The notes under the pieces are model-generated. The model was not told where the DNA came from. It was given only the letters and a program-made list of their open reading frames with translations, and did not search any database. A stretch of 64,000 bases of DNA from Kitasatospora humi (GTDB lineage: Bacteria; Actinomycetota; Actinomycetes; Streptomycetales; Streptomycetaceae), in contig NZ_JAJJPA010000032.1 in the NCBI RefSeq assembly GCF_020907985.1, forward strand, positions 1 through 64,000. Reading direction: 5' to 3'. How positions within the stretch are numbered: position 1 is the stretch's first letter; each line of letters begins with the position of its first letter. The position numbers and the translations under genes are program-made. Shown piece by piece: positions 44,704 to 55,325 of the stretch.

Positions 44704-44829
44704 GGTGCCTCCTGCGCCTCCCGCGCGTCGTCGGCGGAAGGGTCGGTCCTGTCGGACGGGGTGTGTATGTCGGTTGCCGTCCCCCCGTCGACACAGTCGG
44801 CTGTGCCTGGCTACAAGGGAACTCCAGGG

Positions 44830-44859
44830 ACTCTAACAGTGTGTGGCCACTCGGCAGAA
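44830..44859 (-). promoter_or_regulatory. candidate secY-adk promoter
   Basis: On the minus strand TTCTGC, an 18-bp spacer and TAGAGT. The -10 is a good match and the -35 is weak. Its position after the rplO terminator is logical. Confidence 0.4.
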
Positions 44860-44954
44860 GCGCACGGCGCCCAGGCTTGCCGAAGCCGGACCCAGATGCC
44901 CGGTTTTGAGCGGGCTTGGCCACGAAACCCGTGGCGATCAGCACACGAATGAGA

Positions 44955-44988
44955 AGAGCCCCGTCCCTCGAAGGAGGGACGGGGCTCT
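44955..44988 (-). terminator. terminator after rplO
   Basis: A perfect 15-bp stem (AGAGCCCCGTCCCTC and its complement) with a GAAG tetraloop (plus-strand reading), 46 bp past the rplO stop. Confidence 0.75.
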
Positions 44989-45033
44989 CGGCACTGACGC
45001 GCCGTCAGATCGCGCTGCTCACCCGGGTGCGGG

Positions 45034-45486
45034 TCAGACCAGCTCGGTGACGGTGCCGCCGGCAGCCTTGATCTTCTCGGCGGCGGAGCCGGAGACGGCG
45101 TCCACCGTCACCTGCAGCGCGACCGAGACCTCGCCGGTGCCGAGCACCTTGACGAGGGAGTTCTTGCGAACCGCGCCCTTGGCGACCAGGTCCTCGACAG
45201 TGACCTCGCCACCCTGCGGGTAGAGCTCGGCCAGCTTGTCCAGGTTGACGACCTGGAAGGTCACCTTGAACGGGTTCTTGAAGCCCTTCAGCTTCGGCAG
45301 GCGCATGTGGAGCGGCATCTGGCCACCCTCGAAGCGCTGCGGAACCTGGTAGCGGGCCTTGGTGCCCTTGGTACCACGACCGGCGGTCTTGCCCTTGGAG
45401 CCTTCACCACGACCCACGCGGATCTTGTCGGTCTTGGCACCGGGGGCGGGACGCAGGTTGTGGATCTTGATCGGGTTGTCAGACAT
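45034..45486 (-). CDS. rplO: 50S ribosomal protein L15
   Basis: A 150-aa L15. It begins with [36 protein letters not shown], of which the Gly/Lys/Arg-rich extension threads into 23S r[19 protein letters not shown] is conserved. It is the last gene of the spc operon before the terminator. Confidence 0.98.
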   Translation of the reverse strand: MSDNPIKIHNLRPAPGAKTDKIRVGRGEGSKGKTAGRGTKGTKARYQVPQRFEGGQMPLHMRLPKLKGFKNPFKVTFQVVNLDKLAELYPQGGEVTVEDLVAKGAVRKNSLVKVLGTGEVSVALQVTVDAVSGSAAEKIKAAGGTVTELV

Positions 45487-45488
45487 GA

Positions 45489-45671
45489 TCAGTCCACCTC
45501 CTCGACCGTGACGAGGTGACGCACGGTCTGGGCCATCCCGCGGATCTCGGGACGGTCCTCCTTCACGACCACGTCGTGCATGCGCTTGAGGCCAAGCGAA
45601 CGCAGCGTCTCGCGGTGGTTCTGCTTGCTACCGATGTAGCTCTTGGTCTGGGTGATCTTCAGGCGCGCCAT
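45489..45671 (-). CDS. rpmD: 50S ribosomal protein L30
   Basis: A 60-aa L30: [20 protein letters not shown] then [14 protein letters not shown]. Its ATG overlaps the rpsE stop by one base (TGATG). It is two bases from rplO. Confidence 0.98.
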   Translation of the reverse strand: MARLKITQTKSYIGSKQNHRETLRSLGLKRMHDVVVKEDRPEIRGMAQTVRHLVTVEEVD

Positions 45672-46318
45672 CAGACACCAGCCCCAGCCGGAGCGGCGGC
45701 AGCGGCGGTCCCGGCGGCGCGGGCGCGCAGCAGGGCGGCCGGAGCCACGTCCTCGAGCGGCAGGCCACGACGGGCGGCGATCTCCTCGGGGCGAACGAGG
45801 CCCTTCAGAGCAGCCACGGTGGCGTGCACGATGTTGATCGCGTTGTCCGAGCCGAGCGACTTCGACAGGATGTCGTGGACGCCGGCGCACTCCAGGACGG
45901 CACGCACCGGACCACCGGCGATAACACCGGTACCCGGGGACGCCGGCTTCAGCAGCACGACGCCGGCGGCCTTCTCGCCCTGAACGGGGTGCGGGATGGT
46001 GCCCTGGATGCGGGGAACCTTGAAGAAGTTCTTCTTGGCCTCCTCAACGCCCTTGGCGATGGCGGCCGGAACCTCCTTCGCCTTCCCGTAACCGACACCC
46101 ACGGTGCCGTCACCGTCGCCCACCACGACCAGCGCGGTGAAGCTGAAGCGACGACCACCCTTGACAACCTTGGCGACACGGTTGATCGCGACGACGCGCT
46201 CGACGTAAGCGGTCTTCTCGACGACCGGGGCGTTGCCCTGACCGTCACGCTTACGGTCGCGCCGCTCGCCACCCGTGCCGCGACCGGCGCCGCTGTCGCG
46301 GCGCTGGGGTCCAGCCAT
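45671..46318 (-). CDS. rpsE: 30S ribosomal protein S5
   Basis: A 215-aa S5 that takes part in decoding accuracy. An N-terminal Gly/Arg-rich extension of about 35 residues precedes the core [38 protein letters not shown] is conserved. The C-terminus ends with an Ala-rich tail. It overlaps rpmD by one base. Confidence 0.98.
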   Translation of the reverse strand: MAGPQRRDSGAGRGTGGERRDRKRDGQGNAPVVEKTAYVERVVAINRVAKVVKGGRRFSFTALVVVGDGDGTVGVGYGKAKEVPAAIAKGVEEAKKNFFKVPRIQGTIPHPVQGEKAAGVVLLKPASPGTGVIAGGPVRAVLECAGVHDILSKSLGSDNAINIVHATVAALKGLVRPEEIAARRGLPLEDVAPAALLRARAAGTAAAAAPAGAGV

Positions 46319-46366
46319 TGGAATTACCTCTCTCGTTTACGTCCGTCGACAGAGCCGACGAGCGGC

Positions 46367-46750
46367 TTAGAAGTCGAGCCCGGCCTCACGGGCCGCGTCC
46401 GCCAGGGCGGCGATGCGGCCGGCGTACCGGTTGCCCGCGCGGTCGAAGACGACCGACTCGATGCCGGCGGCCTTGGCGCGCTCGGCGACCAGGCTCCCGA
46501 CCTTCTTGGCCAGCTCGGTCTTGTCGCCCTCGGTGCCCTTGATGGACACGTCGAGGGTGGACGCCGACGCCAGGGTGTGACCCTTGGCGTCGTCGATGAC
46601 CTGGGCGACCATGTGACGGTTCGAGCGCGTCACGACGAGGCGCGGACGCACCTCGGTGCCGACGACACGCTTGCGAACGCGAATCGCGCGGCGCTTGCGA
46701 GCGGCGTTCTTGTAGCCGTCGCCCTTGCCGATCTTGACAGAGACGCTCAT
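46367..46750 (-). CDS. rplR: 50S ribosomal protein L18
   Basis: A 127-aa L18, the 5S rRNA-binding protein. It begins [20 protein letters not shown] and has [20 protein letters not shown] and [21 protein letters not shown]. It lies 3 bp after rplF. Confidence 0.98.
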   Translation of the reverse strand: MSVSVKIGKGDGYKNAARKRRAIRVRKRVVGTEVRPRLVVTRSNRHMVAQVIDDAKGHTLASASTLDVSIKGTEGDKTELAKKVGSLVAERAKAAGIESVVFDRAGNRYAGRIAALADAAREAGLDF

Positions 46751-46753
46751 CGC

Positions 46754-47293
46754 TTACTTACCACTCTTTCCGACCTTGCGGCGGATGACCTCGCCCGCGT
46801 ACTTGACGCCCTTGGCCTTGTACGGGTCGGGCTTGCGCAGCTTGCGGATCTTCGCAGCGACCTCGCCGACCTTCTGCTTGTCGATGCCGTCCACGTGGAA
46901 CTTGGTGGGCGACTCGACGACGAAGGAGATGCCCTCCGGCGCGGGGACCAGGATCGGGTGGCTGTAGCCGAGCGAGAACTCCATGTCGGAGCCCTTCGCC
47001 GCGACGCGGTAACCAACACCGCTGATCTCCAGCGACTTGCGGTAGCCCGCGGTCACGCCGGTGATCATGTTCGCCACCAGCGTGCGGGTCAGGCCGTGGA
47101 GGGCCTTCGACTGACGCTCGTCGTTCGGGCGGGTGACGAGCAGAGTGCCGTCCTCGCCCTTGCCGATCTCGATCGGCGCGGCGACGACGTGGGTGAGGGT
47201 GCCCTTGGGACCCTTCACCGAGACCGTCTGGCCGTCGATGGTGACGTCCACACCAGCGGGAACCTGGATGGGCAGCCGTCCAATGCGCGACAT
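46754..47293 (-). CDS. rplF: 50S ribosomal protein L6
   Basis: A 179-aa L6 near the factor-binding centre. It starts [20 protein letters not shown]; the C-terminal [21 protein letters not shown] is conserved. It lies 22 bp after rpsH. Confidence 0.98.
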   Translation of the reverse strand: MSRIGRLPIQVPAGVDVTIDGQTVSVKGPKGTLTHVVAAPIEIGKGEDGTLLVTRPNDERQSKALHGLTRTLVANMITGVTAGYRKSLEISGVGYRVAAKGSDMEFSLGYSHPILVPAPEGISFVVESPTKFHVDGIDKQKVGEVAAKIRKLRKPDPYKAKGVKYAGEVIRRKVGKSGK

Positions 47294-47315
47294 TGCTGTA
47301 CCTCCGTTTCCCGAA

Positions 47316-47723
47316 TTACCAGACGTAGGCGAGAACTTCTCCGCCTACGCCCTTCTTGGCGGCCTGCTTGTCGGTCAGGAGGCCGGAGGACGTGGAGATG
47401 ATCGCCACGCCCAGGCCGCCGAGAACCTTCGGCAGGTTGGTGGACTTTGCGTAAACACGCAGACCCGGCTTGCTGATGCGCTTGATGCCGGCGATGGAAC
47501 GCTCGCGGTTCGGACCGAACTTGAGCTCGATGGTGAGCTTCTTGCCCACCTCGCCCTCAGCCGGCTCCTCAACCTTGTAGGAGGAGATGTACCCCTCCTG
47601 CTGCAGGATCTCGGCGACGTGCGCCTTGATCTTGCTGGCAGGCATCACGACGGTGTCGTGGTACGCCGAGTTGGCGTTCCGCAGACGCGTGAGCATGTCT
47701 GCGATGGGGTCGGTCATGGTCAT
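47316..47723 (-). CDS. rpsH: 30S ribosomal protein S8
   Basis: A 135-aa S8, a primary 16S rRNA binder that in many bacteria also represses its own operon. It starts [20 protein letters not shown] and ends [11 protein letters not shown]. An ATG two codons in is the alternative start. The 274-bp gap to rpsZ contains an elaborate fold, which may be regulatory. Confidence 0.97.
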   Translation of the reverse strand: MTMTDPIADMLTRLRNANSAYHDTVVMPASKIKAHVAEILQQEGYISSYKVEEPAEGEVGKKLTIELKFGPNRERSIAGIKRISKPGLRVYAKSTNLPKVLGGLGVAIISTSSGLLTDKQAAKKGVGGEVLAYVW

Positions 47724-47860
47724 GGTGGCCTCAGGCCTCTCTCGCCGTGGTTTCTCCGCGTAGGGTCCCCCCGGCGCACACGACGGAGCGGTGCGGCAGG
47801 GGCACAAACGCAGGGGACCTGCGACGTAGTAAGACTGGGTTGCGAGCCCTTCGGAGAAGA

Positions 47861-47960
47861 GCCGCACGCACCCATGGGGATGCGGCGGCAGGGGGCCCGA
47901 CCCCACTACCTTACGGGGAAACCGTATGGTCGCCCAAATCCGGGCGTTGTGGGGTCGGGC
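47861..47960 (-). ncRNA. structured RNA element in the rpsZ-rpsH gap
   Basis: In the minus-strand transcript, two perfect 12-nt arms (47949-47960 with 47895-47906) close a 42-nt segment that holds two hairpins: 47908-47930 (9-bp stem, one mismatch) and 47931-47946 (5-bp stem). This makes a three-way junction. A further stem GCCGCA/TGCGGC (47861-47886) lies just downstream. No U-tract follows. It may be an S8-type autoregulatory leader, an attenuator or a processing signal; no known riboswitch class was recognised. Confidence 0.5.
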
Positions 47961-47997
47961 ACCTCTGCTTCGCTATGCGTTCACCAGGAGCGCTGGA

Positions 47998-48183
47998 TTA
48001 CCAGGAGCTCTTGGTCACGCCCGGCAGCTCGCCGCGGTGCGCCATCTCACGAAGGCAGACACGGCAGAGGCCGAACTTGCGGTACACCGAGTGCGGACGA
48101 CCGCACCGCTGGCACCGGGTGTAGGCCCGCACGCCGAACTTCGGCTTGCGCTCGGCCTTCGCGATGAGGGACTTCTTCGCCAT
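47998..48183 (-). CDS. rpsZ: 30S ribosomal protein S14 type Z
   Basis: A 61-aa S14 of the short zinc-binding type. Two CxxC pairs form the ribbon (CQRC and CRVC). It begins [20 protein letters not shown]. It lies 3 bp after rplE and before the structured gap. Confidence 0.98.
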   Translation of the reverse strand: MAKKSLIAKAERKPKFGVRAYTRCQRCGRPHSVYRKFGLCRVCLREMAHRGELPGVTKSSW

Positions 48184-48186
48184 GGC

Positions 48187-48756
48187 TCACGCCTCCTTGA
48201 ACGGGAAGCCGAGAGCGCGAAGGAGCGCCCGGCCCTCATCGTCGGTCTTGGCGGTGGTCACAACGGTGATGTCCATACCGCGCTGACGGTCGACCTTGTC
48301 CTGGTCGATCTCGTGGAACATGACCTGCTCGGTCAGACCGAAGGTGTAGTTGCCACGGCCGTCGAACTGCTTCGGGGAGAGACCACGGAAGTCACGGATA
48401 CGCGGCAGGGCCAGCGTCACCAGACGGTCCAGGAACTCCCACATGCGGTCACCACGGAGGGTGACGTGGGTGCCGATCGGCTGGCCCTCGCGCAGCTTGA
48501 ACTGCGCGATGGACTTGCGAGCCTTGGTGACAGCGGGCTTCTGACCGGTGATCGCGGTCAGGTCCTTGATGGCACCCTCGATCAGCTTGCTGTCACGAGC
48601 GGCCTCGCCGACACCCATGTTGACCACGACCTTGACCAGGCCGGGGATCAGCATGACGTTCTCGTACGAGAACTGCTCCTGCAGCTGACCCTTGATCTCG
48701 GAGGCGTAGCGCTCCTTGAGACGGGGGGTCACCTTCTCAACAGTCGTCTCAGACAT
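48187..48756 (-). CDS. rplE: 50S ribosomal protein L5
   Basis: A 189-aa L5, which binds 5S rRNA and contacts the P-site tRNA. It has [22 protein letters not shown] and [23 protein letters not shown]. Its ATG overlaps the rplX stop by one base. Confidence 0.99.
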   Translation of the reverse strand: MSETTVEKVTPRLKERYASEIKGQLQEQFSYENVMLIPGLVKVVVNMGVGEAARDSKLIEGAIKDLTAITGQKPAVTKARKSIAQFKLREGQPIGTHVTLRGDRMWEFLDRLVTLALPRIRDFRGLSPKQFDGRGNYTFGLTEQVMFHEIDQDKVDRQRGMDITVVTTAKTDDEGRALLRALGFPFKEA

Positions 48757-49079
48757 CAGATGTCCTCACCGGTCCGCTTGGCAACGCGGATCTTGTTGCC
48801 CTGCTCGTCGAAGCGGTAGCCAACGCGGGTGACGACCTTCTTGCCGTCCTTCTCCACGACCAGCTGCACGTTGGAGACGTGCACCGGGGCCTCGACGGTG
48901 ACGATGCCACCGGCGGTGCCCTGGCCGGGCTTGGTGTGCTTCTTGACCCGGTTCACACCCTCGACGAGGACCTTGTTCTCGGCCGGCAGGGCCTGGATGA
49001 CCTTGCCCTGCTTGCCCTTGTCCTTGCCGGTGATGACCTGAACCAGGTCACCCTTCTTGATCTTCATGCTGTTCGCCAT
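48756..49079 (-). CDS. rplX: 50S ribosomal protein L24
   Basis: A 107-aa L24, an early assembly protein. It begins [20 protein letters not shown] with the KOW motif and has [14 protein letters not shown]. It is 3 bp after rplN. Confidence 0.99.
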   Translation of the reverse strand: MANSMKIKKGDLVQVITGKDKGKQGKVIQALPAENKVLVEGVNRVKKHTKPGQGTAGGIVTVEAPVHVSNVQLVVEKDGKKVVTRVGYRFDEQGNKIRVAKRTGEDI

Positions 49080-49082
49080 TGG

Positions 49083-49454
49083 TTAGAGCACCTCCGGCGC
49101 GAGCGAGATGATCTTCATGAACTTCTTGTCACGCAGCTCGCGGCCCACCGGGCCGAAGATGCGGGTACCACGGGGGTCACCCTCGGTGTTCTTGAGAACG
49201 ACGGCGGCGTTCTCGTCGAAGCGGATGTAGGAACCGTCCGGACGACGGCGCTCCTTCACCGTGCGGACGACGACGCACTTGACGACGTCGCCCTTCTTCA
49301 CCGAACCACCGGGGATCGCGTCCTTGACGGTGGCGACGATGACGTCCCCGATACCGGCGTAGCGGCGACCGGAGCCACCGAGAACGCGGATGCAGAGAAT
49401 CTCCTTGGCACCCGTGTTGTCGGCGACACGCAGTCGCGACTCCTGCTGGATCAC
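49083..49454 (-). CDS. rplN: 50S ribosomal protein L14
   Basis: A 123-aa L14 at the subunit interface. It starts with a GTG ([20 protein letters not shown]) and has [11 protein letters not shown] and [19 protein letters not shown]. The 99-bp gap before it separates the spc part from rpsQ; no clear promoter was seen there. Confidence 0.98.
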   Translation of the reverse strand: MIQQESRLRVADNTGAKEILCIRVLGGSGRRYAGIGDVIVATVKDAIPGGSVKKGDVVKCVVVRTVKERRRPDGSYIRFDENAAVVLKNTEGDPRGTRIFGPVGRELRDKKFMKIISLAPEVL

Positions 49455-49553
49455 AGCTTTCTCCTGATCGTCAACGAGAGTCGACGGGCCGGCCGCTGCT
49501 CACACCAGCGTCCTCGGACCTGGTGCACATACGGCCGTACCTCATCGGCTTCG

Positions 49554-49826
49554 TTACTTGGCCTTCTCGAGGATCTCGACGACGCGCCAGCGCTTCGTCG
49601 CGGACAGCGGGCGGGTCTCCGCGAGGAGCACCCGGTCGCCCACGCCGCACGCGTTCTGCTCGTCGTGCGCCTTCAGCTTGTTCGTACGGCGAATGACCTT
49701 GCCGTACAGAGCGTGCTTGACGCGGTCCTCGACGGCGACGACGACGGTCTTGTCCATCTTGTCGCTGACGACGAGACCCTCACGGGTCTTGCGGAAACCG
49801 CGCGTCTCGTTGGTGTTCTCAGTCAT
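49554..49826 (-). CDS. rpsQ: 30S ribosomal protein S17
   Basis: A 90-aa S17, a primary 16S rRNA binder. It has [20 protein letters not shown] and [20 protein letters not shown]. Its start overlaps the rpmC stop by one base. It closes the S10 operon. Confidence 0.98.
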   Translation of the reverse strand: MTENTNETRGFRKTREGLVVSDKMDKTVVVAVEDRVKHALYGKVIRRTNKLKAHDEQNACGVGDRVLLAETRPLSATKRWRVVEILEKAK

Positions 49827-50050
49827 CAGGCGTTCTCCACCGTCTCGATGCCCAGCTCGCGCTCGCGCATCAGGGTGTAGATCCGCGCGATGTCCTTACG
49901 GACGAGGCGAAGCCGTCCGTGGTTGTCGAGCTGTCCGGTCGCCGCCTGGAAGCGGAGGTTGAACAGCTCCTCCTTGGCCTCACGAAGCTTGGCAACGAGC
50001 GCCTCGTTGTCCAGCTCGCGCAGCTCAGCAGCCTTGGTGCCGGCCGACAT
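49826..50050 (-). CDS. rpmC: 50S ribosomal protein L29
   Basis: A 74-aa L29 near the tunnel exit. It contains [37 protein letters not shown] as the helical-hairpin core, partly shown here by [16 protein letters not shown]. It overlaps rplP and rpsQ by one base each. Confidence 0.98.
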   Translation of the reverse strand: MSAGTKAAELRELDNEALVAKLREAKEELFNLRFQAATGQLDNHGRLRLVRKDIARIYTLMRERELGIETVENA

Positions 50051-50469
50051 CAGCTCTCACCGTCCTCGCGCCGGACGATCCGGCACTTCATCGGCAGCTT
50101 GTGCGCGGCACGGGTGAGCGCCTCGCGAGCCACCTTCTCGTTCGGGTACGACAGCTCGAACATGACCCGACCCGGGTGCACGTTCGCGATCCACCACTCC
50201 GGCGAACCCTTACCGGAACCCATGCGGGTCTCGGCCGGCTTCTTGGTGAGCGGGCGGTCCGGGTAGATGTTGATCCAGACCTTGCCGCCACGGCGGATGT
50301 GACGGTTGATCGCGATACGAGCGGACTCGATCTGGCGGTTGGTCACGTAGGCCGGGGTCACGGCCTGGATGCCGAACTGGCCGAACGCCAGCTCCGTACC
50401 GCCCTTGGCGGCGCCACCGCGCTTGGGGTGGTGCTGCTTGCGGTGCTTGACCCGACGGGGGATCAGCAT
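50050..50469 (-). CDS. rplP: 50S ribosomal protein L16
   Basis: A 139-aa L16 close to the peptidyl-transferase centre. It begins [20 protein letters not shown] and has [20 protein letters not shown] and the conserved [11 protein letters not shown]. It is 5 bp after rpsC. Confidence 0.99.
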   Translation of the reverse strand: MLIPRRVKHRKQHHPKRGGAAKGGTELAFGQFGIQAVTPAYVTNRQIESARIAINRHIRRGGKVWINIYPDRPLTKKPAETRMGSGKGSPEWWIANVHPGRVMFELSYPNEKVAREALTRAAHKLPMKCRIVRREDGES

Positions 50470-50474
50470 GAGGG

Positions 50475-51302
50475 TCAGGCCTCCGTTCCGGTGCTCTCGG
50501 CAGCCGGCGTCTCGGTCACGACCGGGGCCTGGGCCTCGGTGTTCGCGGGACGACGACCGCCACGGGCGCCACCACGCTCGCCGCGGCCGCCACGCTCGCC
50601 GCGCGCGGGGCGGGCGTCGTTGCGGGCCGGACGGTTGCCCGAGCGGGCAGCGGCGTTCTCAGCGCGGACCTCGGCGATGTTCTTGACGTCGCCCTTGTAG
50701 ATCCAGACCTTCACGCCGATGCGGCCGAAGGTCGTCTTGGCCTCGAAGAAGCCGTAGTCGACGTTCGCGCGAAGGGTGTGCAGCGGCACCCGACCCTCGC
50801 GGTAGAACTCCGAACGGCTCATCTCGGCGCCGCCGAGACGACCGGAGCACTGGACCTTGATGCCCTTGGCGCCGGACTTCATGGTGCCCTGCATGCTCTT
50901 GCGCATGGCACGGCGGAACGACACGCGGGAGGACAGCTGCTCCGCGACGCCCTGAGCCACGAGCTGGGCGTCCAGCTCGGGGTTCTTGACCTCGAGGATG
51001 TTCAGCTGGACCTGCTTGCCGGTCAGCTTCTCGAGGTCGCCGCGGATGCGGTCGGCCTCGGTGCCACGGCGACCGATCACGATGCCGGGGCGGGCGGTGT
51101 GGATGTCAACGCGGACGCGGTCGCGGGTGCGCTCGATCTCCACCTTGGAGATGCCGGCCCGCTCCATGCCCTTCGTCATCATGCGACGAATGGCGACGTC
51201 TTCCTTGACGTAGTCCTTGTACAGCTTGTCGGCGTACCAGCGGGACTTGAAGTCCGTGCTGATGCCGAGGCGGAACCCGTGCGGGTTAACCTTCTGGCCC
51301 AT
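50475..51302 (-). CDS. rpsC: 30S ribosomal protein S3
   Basis: A 275-aa S3 at the mRNA entry tunnel. The KH domain lies in the N-terminal half ([21 protein letters not shown]). The C-terminal tail of about 60 residues is rich in Arg, Gly and Ala, longer than in E. coli and usual for actinobacteria. Its ATG overlaps the rplV stop by one base. Confidence 0.98.
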   Translation of the reverse strand: MGQKVNPHGFRLGISTDFKSRWYADKLYKDYVKEDVAIRRMMTKGMERAGISKVEIERTRDRVRVDIHTARPGIVIGRRGTEADRIRGDLEKLTGKQVQLNILEVKNPELDAQLVAQGVAEQLSSRVSFRRAMRKSMQGTMKSGAKGIKVQCSGRLGGAEMSRSEFYREGRVPLHTLRANVDYGFFEAKTTFGRIGVKVWIYKGDVKNIAEVRAENAAARSGNRPARNDARPARGERGGRGERGGARGGRRPANTEAQAPVVTETPAAESTGTEA

Positions 51303-51649
51303 TACCGGGTCCCTTCCTTGCTGCTGACGACCACGGTGATGTGGCTGGTCCGCTTCCGGATCCGGTAGGCGCGGCCCTGGGCGCGCGGGCGGAACCGCTT
51401 CAGGGTCGGGCCCTCGTCAACGTACGCCTCGGAGATGACGAGGTCGTTCTCGTTGGAGTGGTTGTAGTTGTGCTTCGCGTTGGCGATGGCGCTCTCGAGC
51501 ACCTTGCCAACGGGCACGGTGGCGGCCTGCGGCGAGAACCGCAGGATCGCCCGGGCCTCCGTGGCGTCGACGCCACGGATGAGGTCCACCACGCGGCGGG
51601 CCTTCATGGGCGTCACGCGGATGTACCGCGCCTGAGCCCTGGCTTCCAT
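51302..51649 (-). CDS. rplV: 50S ribosomal protein L22
   Basis: A 115-aa L22 lining the peptide tunnel. It starts [20 protein letters not shown] (51649, AAGGGGAC upstream) and has the loop region [19 protein letters not shown] with no visible macrolide-resistance type insertion. Confidence 0.98.
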   Translation of the reverse strand: MEARAQARYIRVTPMKARRVVDLIRGVDATEARAILRFSPQAATVPVGKVLESAIANAKHNYNHSNENDLVISEAYVDEGPTLKRFRPRAQGRAYRIRKRTSHITVVVSSKEGTR

Positions 51650-51707
51650 GGTTGTCCCCTTAATGGAGTAAGTCACTTAGTCGTTCTGGCGCTGAAGCTC
51701 GGAGGCC

Positions 51708-51989
51708 TTAGCGGCGCTTCGACTTGCGGTCTTCCTTGACGTGGCCGCGGAAGGTGCGGGTCGGAGCGAACTCGCCGAGCTTGTGGCCGACCATCGACTC
51801 GGTGACGAACACCGGGACGTGCTTACGGCCATCGTGAACCGCGATCGTGTGGCCGAGCATGCTCGGGCTGATCACGGAACGACGGGACCAGGTCTTGATG
51901 ACGTTCTGGGTACCCGCCTCGTTCTGAGCGTCCACCTTCTTGATGAGGTGGCCGTCGATGAAGGGGCCCTTCTTAAGACTGCGCGGCAT
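51708..51989 (-). CDS. rpsS: 30S ribosomal protein S19
   Basis: A 93-aa S19 of the small-subunit head. It starts [20 protein letters not shown] and has [18 protein letters not shown] and a basic tail. It lies 11 bp after rplB. Confidence 0.99.
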   Translation of the reverse strand: MPRSLKKGPFIDGHLIKKVDAQNEAGTQNVIKTWSRRSVISPSMLGHTIAVHDGRKHVPVFVTESMVGHKLGEFAPTRTFRGHVKEDRKSKRR

Positions 51990-52000
51990 CTGACCTGCTC

Positions 52001-52837
52001 CTAGCGCTTCTTGTTGGTCTTGCGGCGGCGCACGATGAGGGCGTCCGAAGCCTTGTTCGGCTTGCGGGTGCGACCCTCCTTCTGGCCCCACGGCGAAACC
52101 GGGTGGCGACCACCAGAGGTCTTGCCCTCACCACCACCGTGCGGGTGGTCGATCGGGTTCATGGCCACACCACGCACGGTCGGGCGGACGCCCTTCCAGC
52201 GCATACGGCCGGCCTTACCCCAGTTGATGTTCGACTGCTCGGCGTTGCCGACCTCGCCGACGGTGGCGCGGCAGCGCACGTCGACCAGGCGGATCTCACC
52301 GGAGGGCATGCGCAGGTGCGCCATGCGGCCCTCACGGGCGAGCAGCTGGATGCCGGAACCGGCGGAGCGGGCCAGCTTGGCACCGCCACCCGGACGCAGC
52401 TCCACCGCGTGGATGGTGGTACCGACCGGGATGTTGCGCAGCGGCAGGTTGTTGCCCGGCTTGATGTCGGCGCCAGCGCCGTTCTCGATCCGGTCACCCT
52501 GCGCGATGCCGCGGGGGGCGATGATGTAGCGCTTCTCGCCGTCCGCGTAGTGCAGGAGCGCGATGCGCGCGGTGCGGTTGGGGTCGTACTCGATGTGCGC
52601 GACCTTGGCCGGCACGCCGTCCTTGTCGTGACGACGGAAGTCGATCACGCGGTAGGCGCGCTTGTGACCGCCACCCTGGTGGCGAGCGGTGACACGACCG
52701 GCGTTGTTACGGCCGCCCTTGCTGTGCAGGGGGCGAACCAGCGACTTCTCCGGCGTGGACCGCGTGATTTCGACGAAGTCGGCCACGCTGGCGCCACGAC
52801 GGCCCGGCGTAGTCGGCTTGTACTTGCGGATACCCAT
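52001..52837 (-). CDS. rplB: 50S ribosomal protein L2
   Basis: A 278-aa L2 needed for peptidyl-transferase activity and subunit association. It begins [20 protein letters not shown]. The C-terminal [20 protein letters not shown] holds the conserved His important for function. It is 35 bp after rplW. Confidence 0.99.
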   Translation of the reverse strand: MGIRKYKPTTPGRRGASVADFVEITRSTPEKSLVRPLHSKGGRNNAGRVTARHQGGGHKRAYRVIDFRRHDKDGVPAKVAHIEYDPNRTARIALLHYADGEKRYIIAPRGIAQGDRIENGAGADIKPGNNLPLRNIPVGTTIHAVELRPGGGAKLARSAGSGIQLLAREGRMAHLRMPSGEIRLVDVRCRATVGEVGNAEQSNINWGKAGRMRWKGVRPTVRGVAMNPIDHPHGGGEGKTSGGRHPVSPWGQKEGRTRKPNKASDALIVRRRKTNKKR

Positions 52838-52872
52838 TTCTGTCCTCGTCTTGATCGACGGTCAGGCCCCGG

Positions 52873-53190
52873 TCAGGAGACCGGACCACCGAAGATGTCG
52901 ATGCGGTTGCCCTCGGCCAGCGTCACGATGGCGCGCTTGGTGTCCTTGCGCTTGCCGAAACCGGTGCGCGAGCGCTTGCGCTTGCCCTGCCGGTTCAGAG
53001 TGTTGACAGCCGTGACCTTGACCGAGAAGACCGCCTCGACGGCCTGCTTGATCTGGGTCTTGTTGGCGCCCGGCGACACGATGAACGTGTACTTGTTCTC
53101 GTCGAGGAGCGCGTAGCTCTTCTCGGAGATAACCGGCTTCACCAGGACGTCACGGGGGTCCGTGAACGTCTTGCTCGTGACGTCGCTCAT
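52873..53190 (-). CDS. rplW: 50S ribosomal protein L23
   Basis: A 105-aa L23 at the tunnel exit, the dock for trigger factor and SRP. It has [20 protein letters not shown] and [20 protein letters not shown]. Its ATG overlaps the rplD stop by one base. Confidence 0.99.
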   Translation of the reverse strand: MSDVTSKTFTDPRDVLVKPVISEKSYALLDENKYTFIVSPGANKTQIKQAVEAVFSVKVTAVNTLNRQGKRKRSRTGFGKRKDTKRAIVTLAEGNRIDIFGGPVS

Positions 53191-53867
53191 CAGGCGGCGC
53201 TCCCTTCGAGCTCGCCCTCAGCGGCAACGGCCTTGGCGGACGCGGCCGGACCGGCCACGAAACGCTCGAAGGCGGCCTGGGTGAAGACCACATCGTCGGA
53301 GACGAGCACGTCGTAGGTGTTCAGCTGGCCGAAGTCCAGGATGTGCACGTTCGGCAGGTTGCGAGCGGACTTGACGCCCAGCTCGTCCGCACGCTCGACG
53401 ACCAGGAGGACGTTCTTGCGGTCGGTGATCTTGCCGAACAGGCCCTTGGCGGCCTTGGTCGACGGCGCCTCGGTCGCGGTCACGCCGGTGACGACGTGGA
53501 TGCGGTTGTGACGGGCGCGGTCGGTGAGCGCACCGCGGAGGGCGGCGGCGATCATCTTCTTGGGGGTCCGCTGCGAGTAGTCGCGCGGAACCGGACCGTG
53601 CACAACGCCACCGCCGGCGAACTGCGGCGCGCGGGTCGAGCCCTGACGGGCCCGGCCGGTGCCCTTCTGGCGGTACGGCTTCTTGCCGCCACCGCGGACC
53701 TCGCCGCGAGTCTTGGTCTTGTGGGTGCCCTGACGGGCCGCAGCGAGCTGCGCCACGACGACCTGGTGCATCAGCGGAACGCTGACCTTCGCGTCGAAGA
53801 TCTCGGCCGGCAGCTCGATGCTGCCGGTCTTGTCGCCAGCCGGCGACAGGATGTCAATGGTGCTCAT
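53190..53867 (-). CDS. rplD: 50S ribosomal protein L4
   Basis: A 225-aa L4. The tunnel loop is in [26 protein letters not shown]4 is the autoregulator of the S10 operon in E. coli; whether it is so here is unknown. It is 4 bp from rplC. Confidence 0.98.
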   Translation of the reverse strand: MSTIDILSPAGDKTGSIELPAEIFDAKVSVPLMHQVVVAQLAAARQGTHKTKTRGEVRGGGKKPYRQKGTGRARQGSTRAPQFAGGGVVHGPVPRDYSQRTPKKMIAAALRGALTDRARHNRIHVVTGVTATEAPSTKAAKGLFGKITDRKNVLLVVERADELGVKSARNLPNVHILDFGQLNTYDVLVSDDVVFTQAAFERFVAGPAASAKAVAAEGELEGSAA

Positions 53868-53871
53868 TTCC

Positions 53872-54519
53872 TCACAGCCCCTTCGCCGCGGTGCGGACGA
53901 GGACGAGGCCGCCGTTCGGGCCCGGGACGGCGCCCTTGATGAGCAGCAGGCCCTTCTCCGCGTCGACCGCGTGCACGGTCAGGTTCTGGGTGGTCACACG
54001 CTCGTGGCCCATCCGACCAGCCATGCGCAGGCCCTTGAACACGCGGCCCGGGGTGGCGCAGCCACCGATGGAACCGGGCGAGCGGTGCTTGCGCTGGGTG
54101 CCGTGACCGGCGCCGAGACCCTTGAAGTTGTGACGCTTCATCACACCGGCGAAGCCCTTGCCCTTGGAGGTGCCGGTCACGTCGACCTTGACACCCGCCT
54201 CGAACAGCTCAGCGGTGATCTCCTGGCCCAGGGTGTACTCGGAGGCGTCCGAGGTACGGATCTCGACCAGGTGACGGCGCGGGGTGACACCGGCCTTGGC
54301 GAAGTGGCCCGCGAGGGGCTTGTTCACCTTGCGGGGGTCGATCTCGCCGAAGCCGAGCTGGACGGCGTCGTAGCCGGCCGGGCTGTCGGCGGTGTGGACC
54401 TGGGTCACGACATTCGGCCCGGCCTTGACGACGGTCACCGGAACGATCCGGTTGTTCTCGTCCCAGACCTGGGTCATGCCGAGCTTCTCGCCCAGGATGC
54501 CCTTAATCTGCTTAGCCAT
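53872..54519 (-). CDS. rplC: 50S ribosomal protein L3
   Basis: A 215-aa L3, an early assembly protein near the peptidyl-transferase centre. It starts [20 protein letters not shown] and has [19 protein letters not shown] and [18 protein letters not shown]. It is 14 bp after rpsJ. Confidence 0.99.
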   Translation of the reverse strand: MAKQIKGILGEKLGMTQVWDENNRIVPVTVVKAGPNVVTQVHTADSPAGYDAVQLGFGEIDPRKVNKPLAGHFAKAGVTPRRHLVEIRTSDASEYTLGQEITAELFEAGVKVDVTGTSKGKGFAGVMKRHNFKGLGAGHGTQRKHRSPGSIGGCATPGRVFKGLRMAGRMGHERVTTQNLTVHAVDAEKGLLLIKGAVPGPNGGLVLVRTAAKGL

Positions 54520-54533
54520 CTTCGGTGCGCCTC

Positions 54534-54842
54534 TCAGAGCTTGATCTCGATGTCGACGCCGGCCGGCAGGTCGAGACGCATCAGCGAGTCAACCGTCTTC
54601 GGCGTGGGGTCGAGGATGTCGATCAGACGCTTGTGAGTACGCATCTCGAAGTGCTCGCGCGAGTCCTTGTACTTGTGCGGCGAGCGGATGACGCAGTACA
54701 CGTTCTTCTCAGTGGGCAGCGGCACCGGGCCCGCGACCTGCGCACCAGTGCGGATCACCGTCTCGACGATCTTCTTCGCCGAGGAGTCGATGACCTCGTG
54801 GTCGTAGGCCTTGAGCCGGATGCGGATCTTCTGTCCCGCCAT
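54534..54842 (-). CDS. rpsJ: 30S ribosomal protein S10
   Basis: A 102-aa S10 of the small-subunit head, also the NusE antitermination factor. It starts [20 protein letters not shown] and has [20 protein letters not shown]. It is the first gene of the S10 operon, with a long leader of several hundred bases. Confidence 0.99.
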   Translation of the reverse strand: MAGQKIRIRLKAYDHEVIDSSAKKIVETVIRTGAQVAGPVPLPTEKNVYCVIRSPHKYKDSREHFEMRTHKRLIDILDPTPKTVDSLMRLDLPAGVDIEIKL

Positions 54843-55325
54843 GGCTACTTCGTAGTCCTTCTGTCGTCTGCTGCTTCTGCAACCGGTTCGTCCGGGTGGA
54901 CTCTCCAGTGGCGTCCCGGATGGTTACCCTCCGGCCCCCGCGCTCGGGCGTGTCGCGCTCGAACTGCGAAAGAAGTGCGGCAGCACCTCAGGGTCCGGGC
55001 CGGTCTTGCACCCGTGGACGCCGGGTCGAGGCCCCGCCCACGCTTCCCGGAAGATTCCCGTACTTTCGCCCCGCAGCTGCCGCGGTGTCGCTTACACACC
55101 ACTACGGCCCACAGGCTCACCCTGACGGGCGGGCCCGGACCATATGAACGGCCATCACGGGAACGACGAGTACCTGGGACTCGCTTCCAGTCCTCCCGGC
55201 GGGAGGCGCGCAGCATCGGCACTCAACCGAGCAACTTGGCTATCTTGCCATATCAGGGGCGTTTGACGCCAATCGCGGTGGGGTAATCACGCTGATCCGC
55301 CGTCAATTCCTCGGCGGACGCGCGG
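54843..55325 (-). other. S10 operon promoter and leader region
   Basis: No gene is supported in this gap between the tuf terminator and rpsJ. It must contain the S10 operon promoter. TTGACG occurs at 55301-55306 and CAAGAT at 55242-55247 (minus strand), but neither pairs with a partner at proper spacing, so I do not name a promoter. A small inverted repeat TCCCGGCGGGA lies near 55194. The leader may be long enough for regulation by L4 or another protein. Confidence 0.6.

Larger units (their letters stand above)
44704..45033 (-). other. leader region between rplO and secY
   Basis: This 330-bp gap has no supportable gene. From upstream to downstream it holds the rplO terminator hairpin (44955-44988), a promoter candidate (44830-44859) and the secY leader of about 120 nt with GGAGG just upstream of the secY start. 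Confidence 0.65.

Noticed and set aside
55242-55306. S10 operon promoter from TTGACG or CAAGAT
   Set aside because: The hexamers do not have a partner at 16-19 bp, so no promoter was called.
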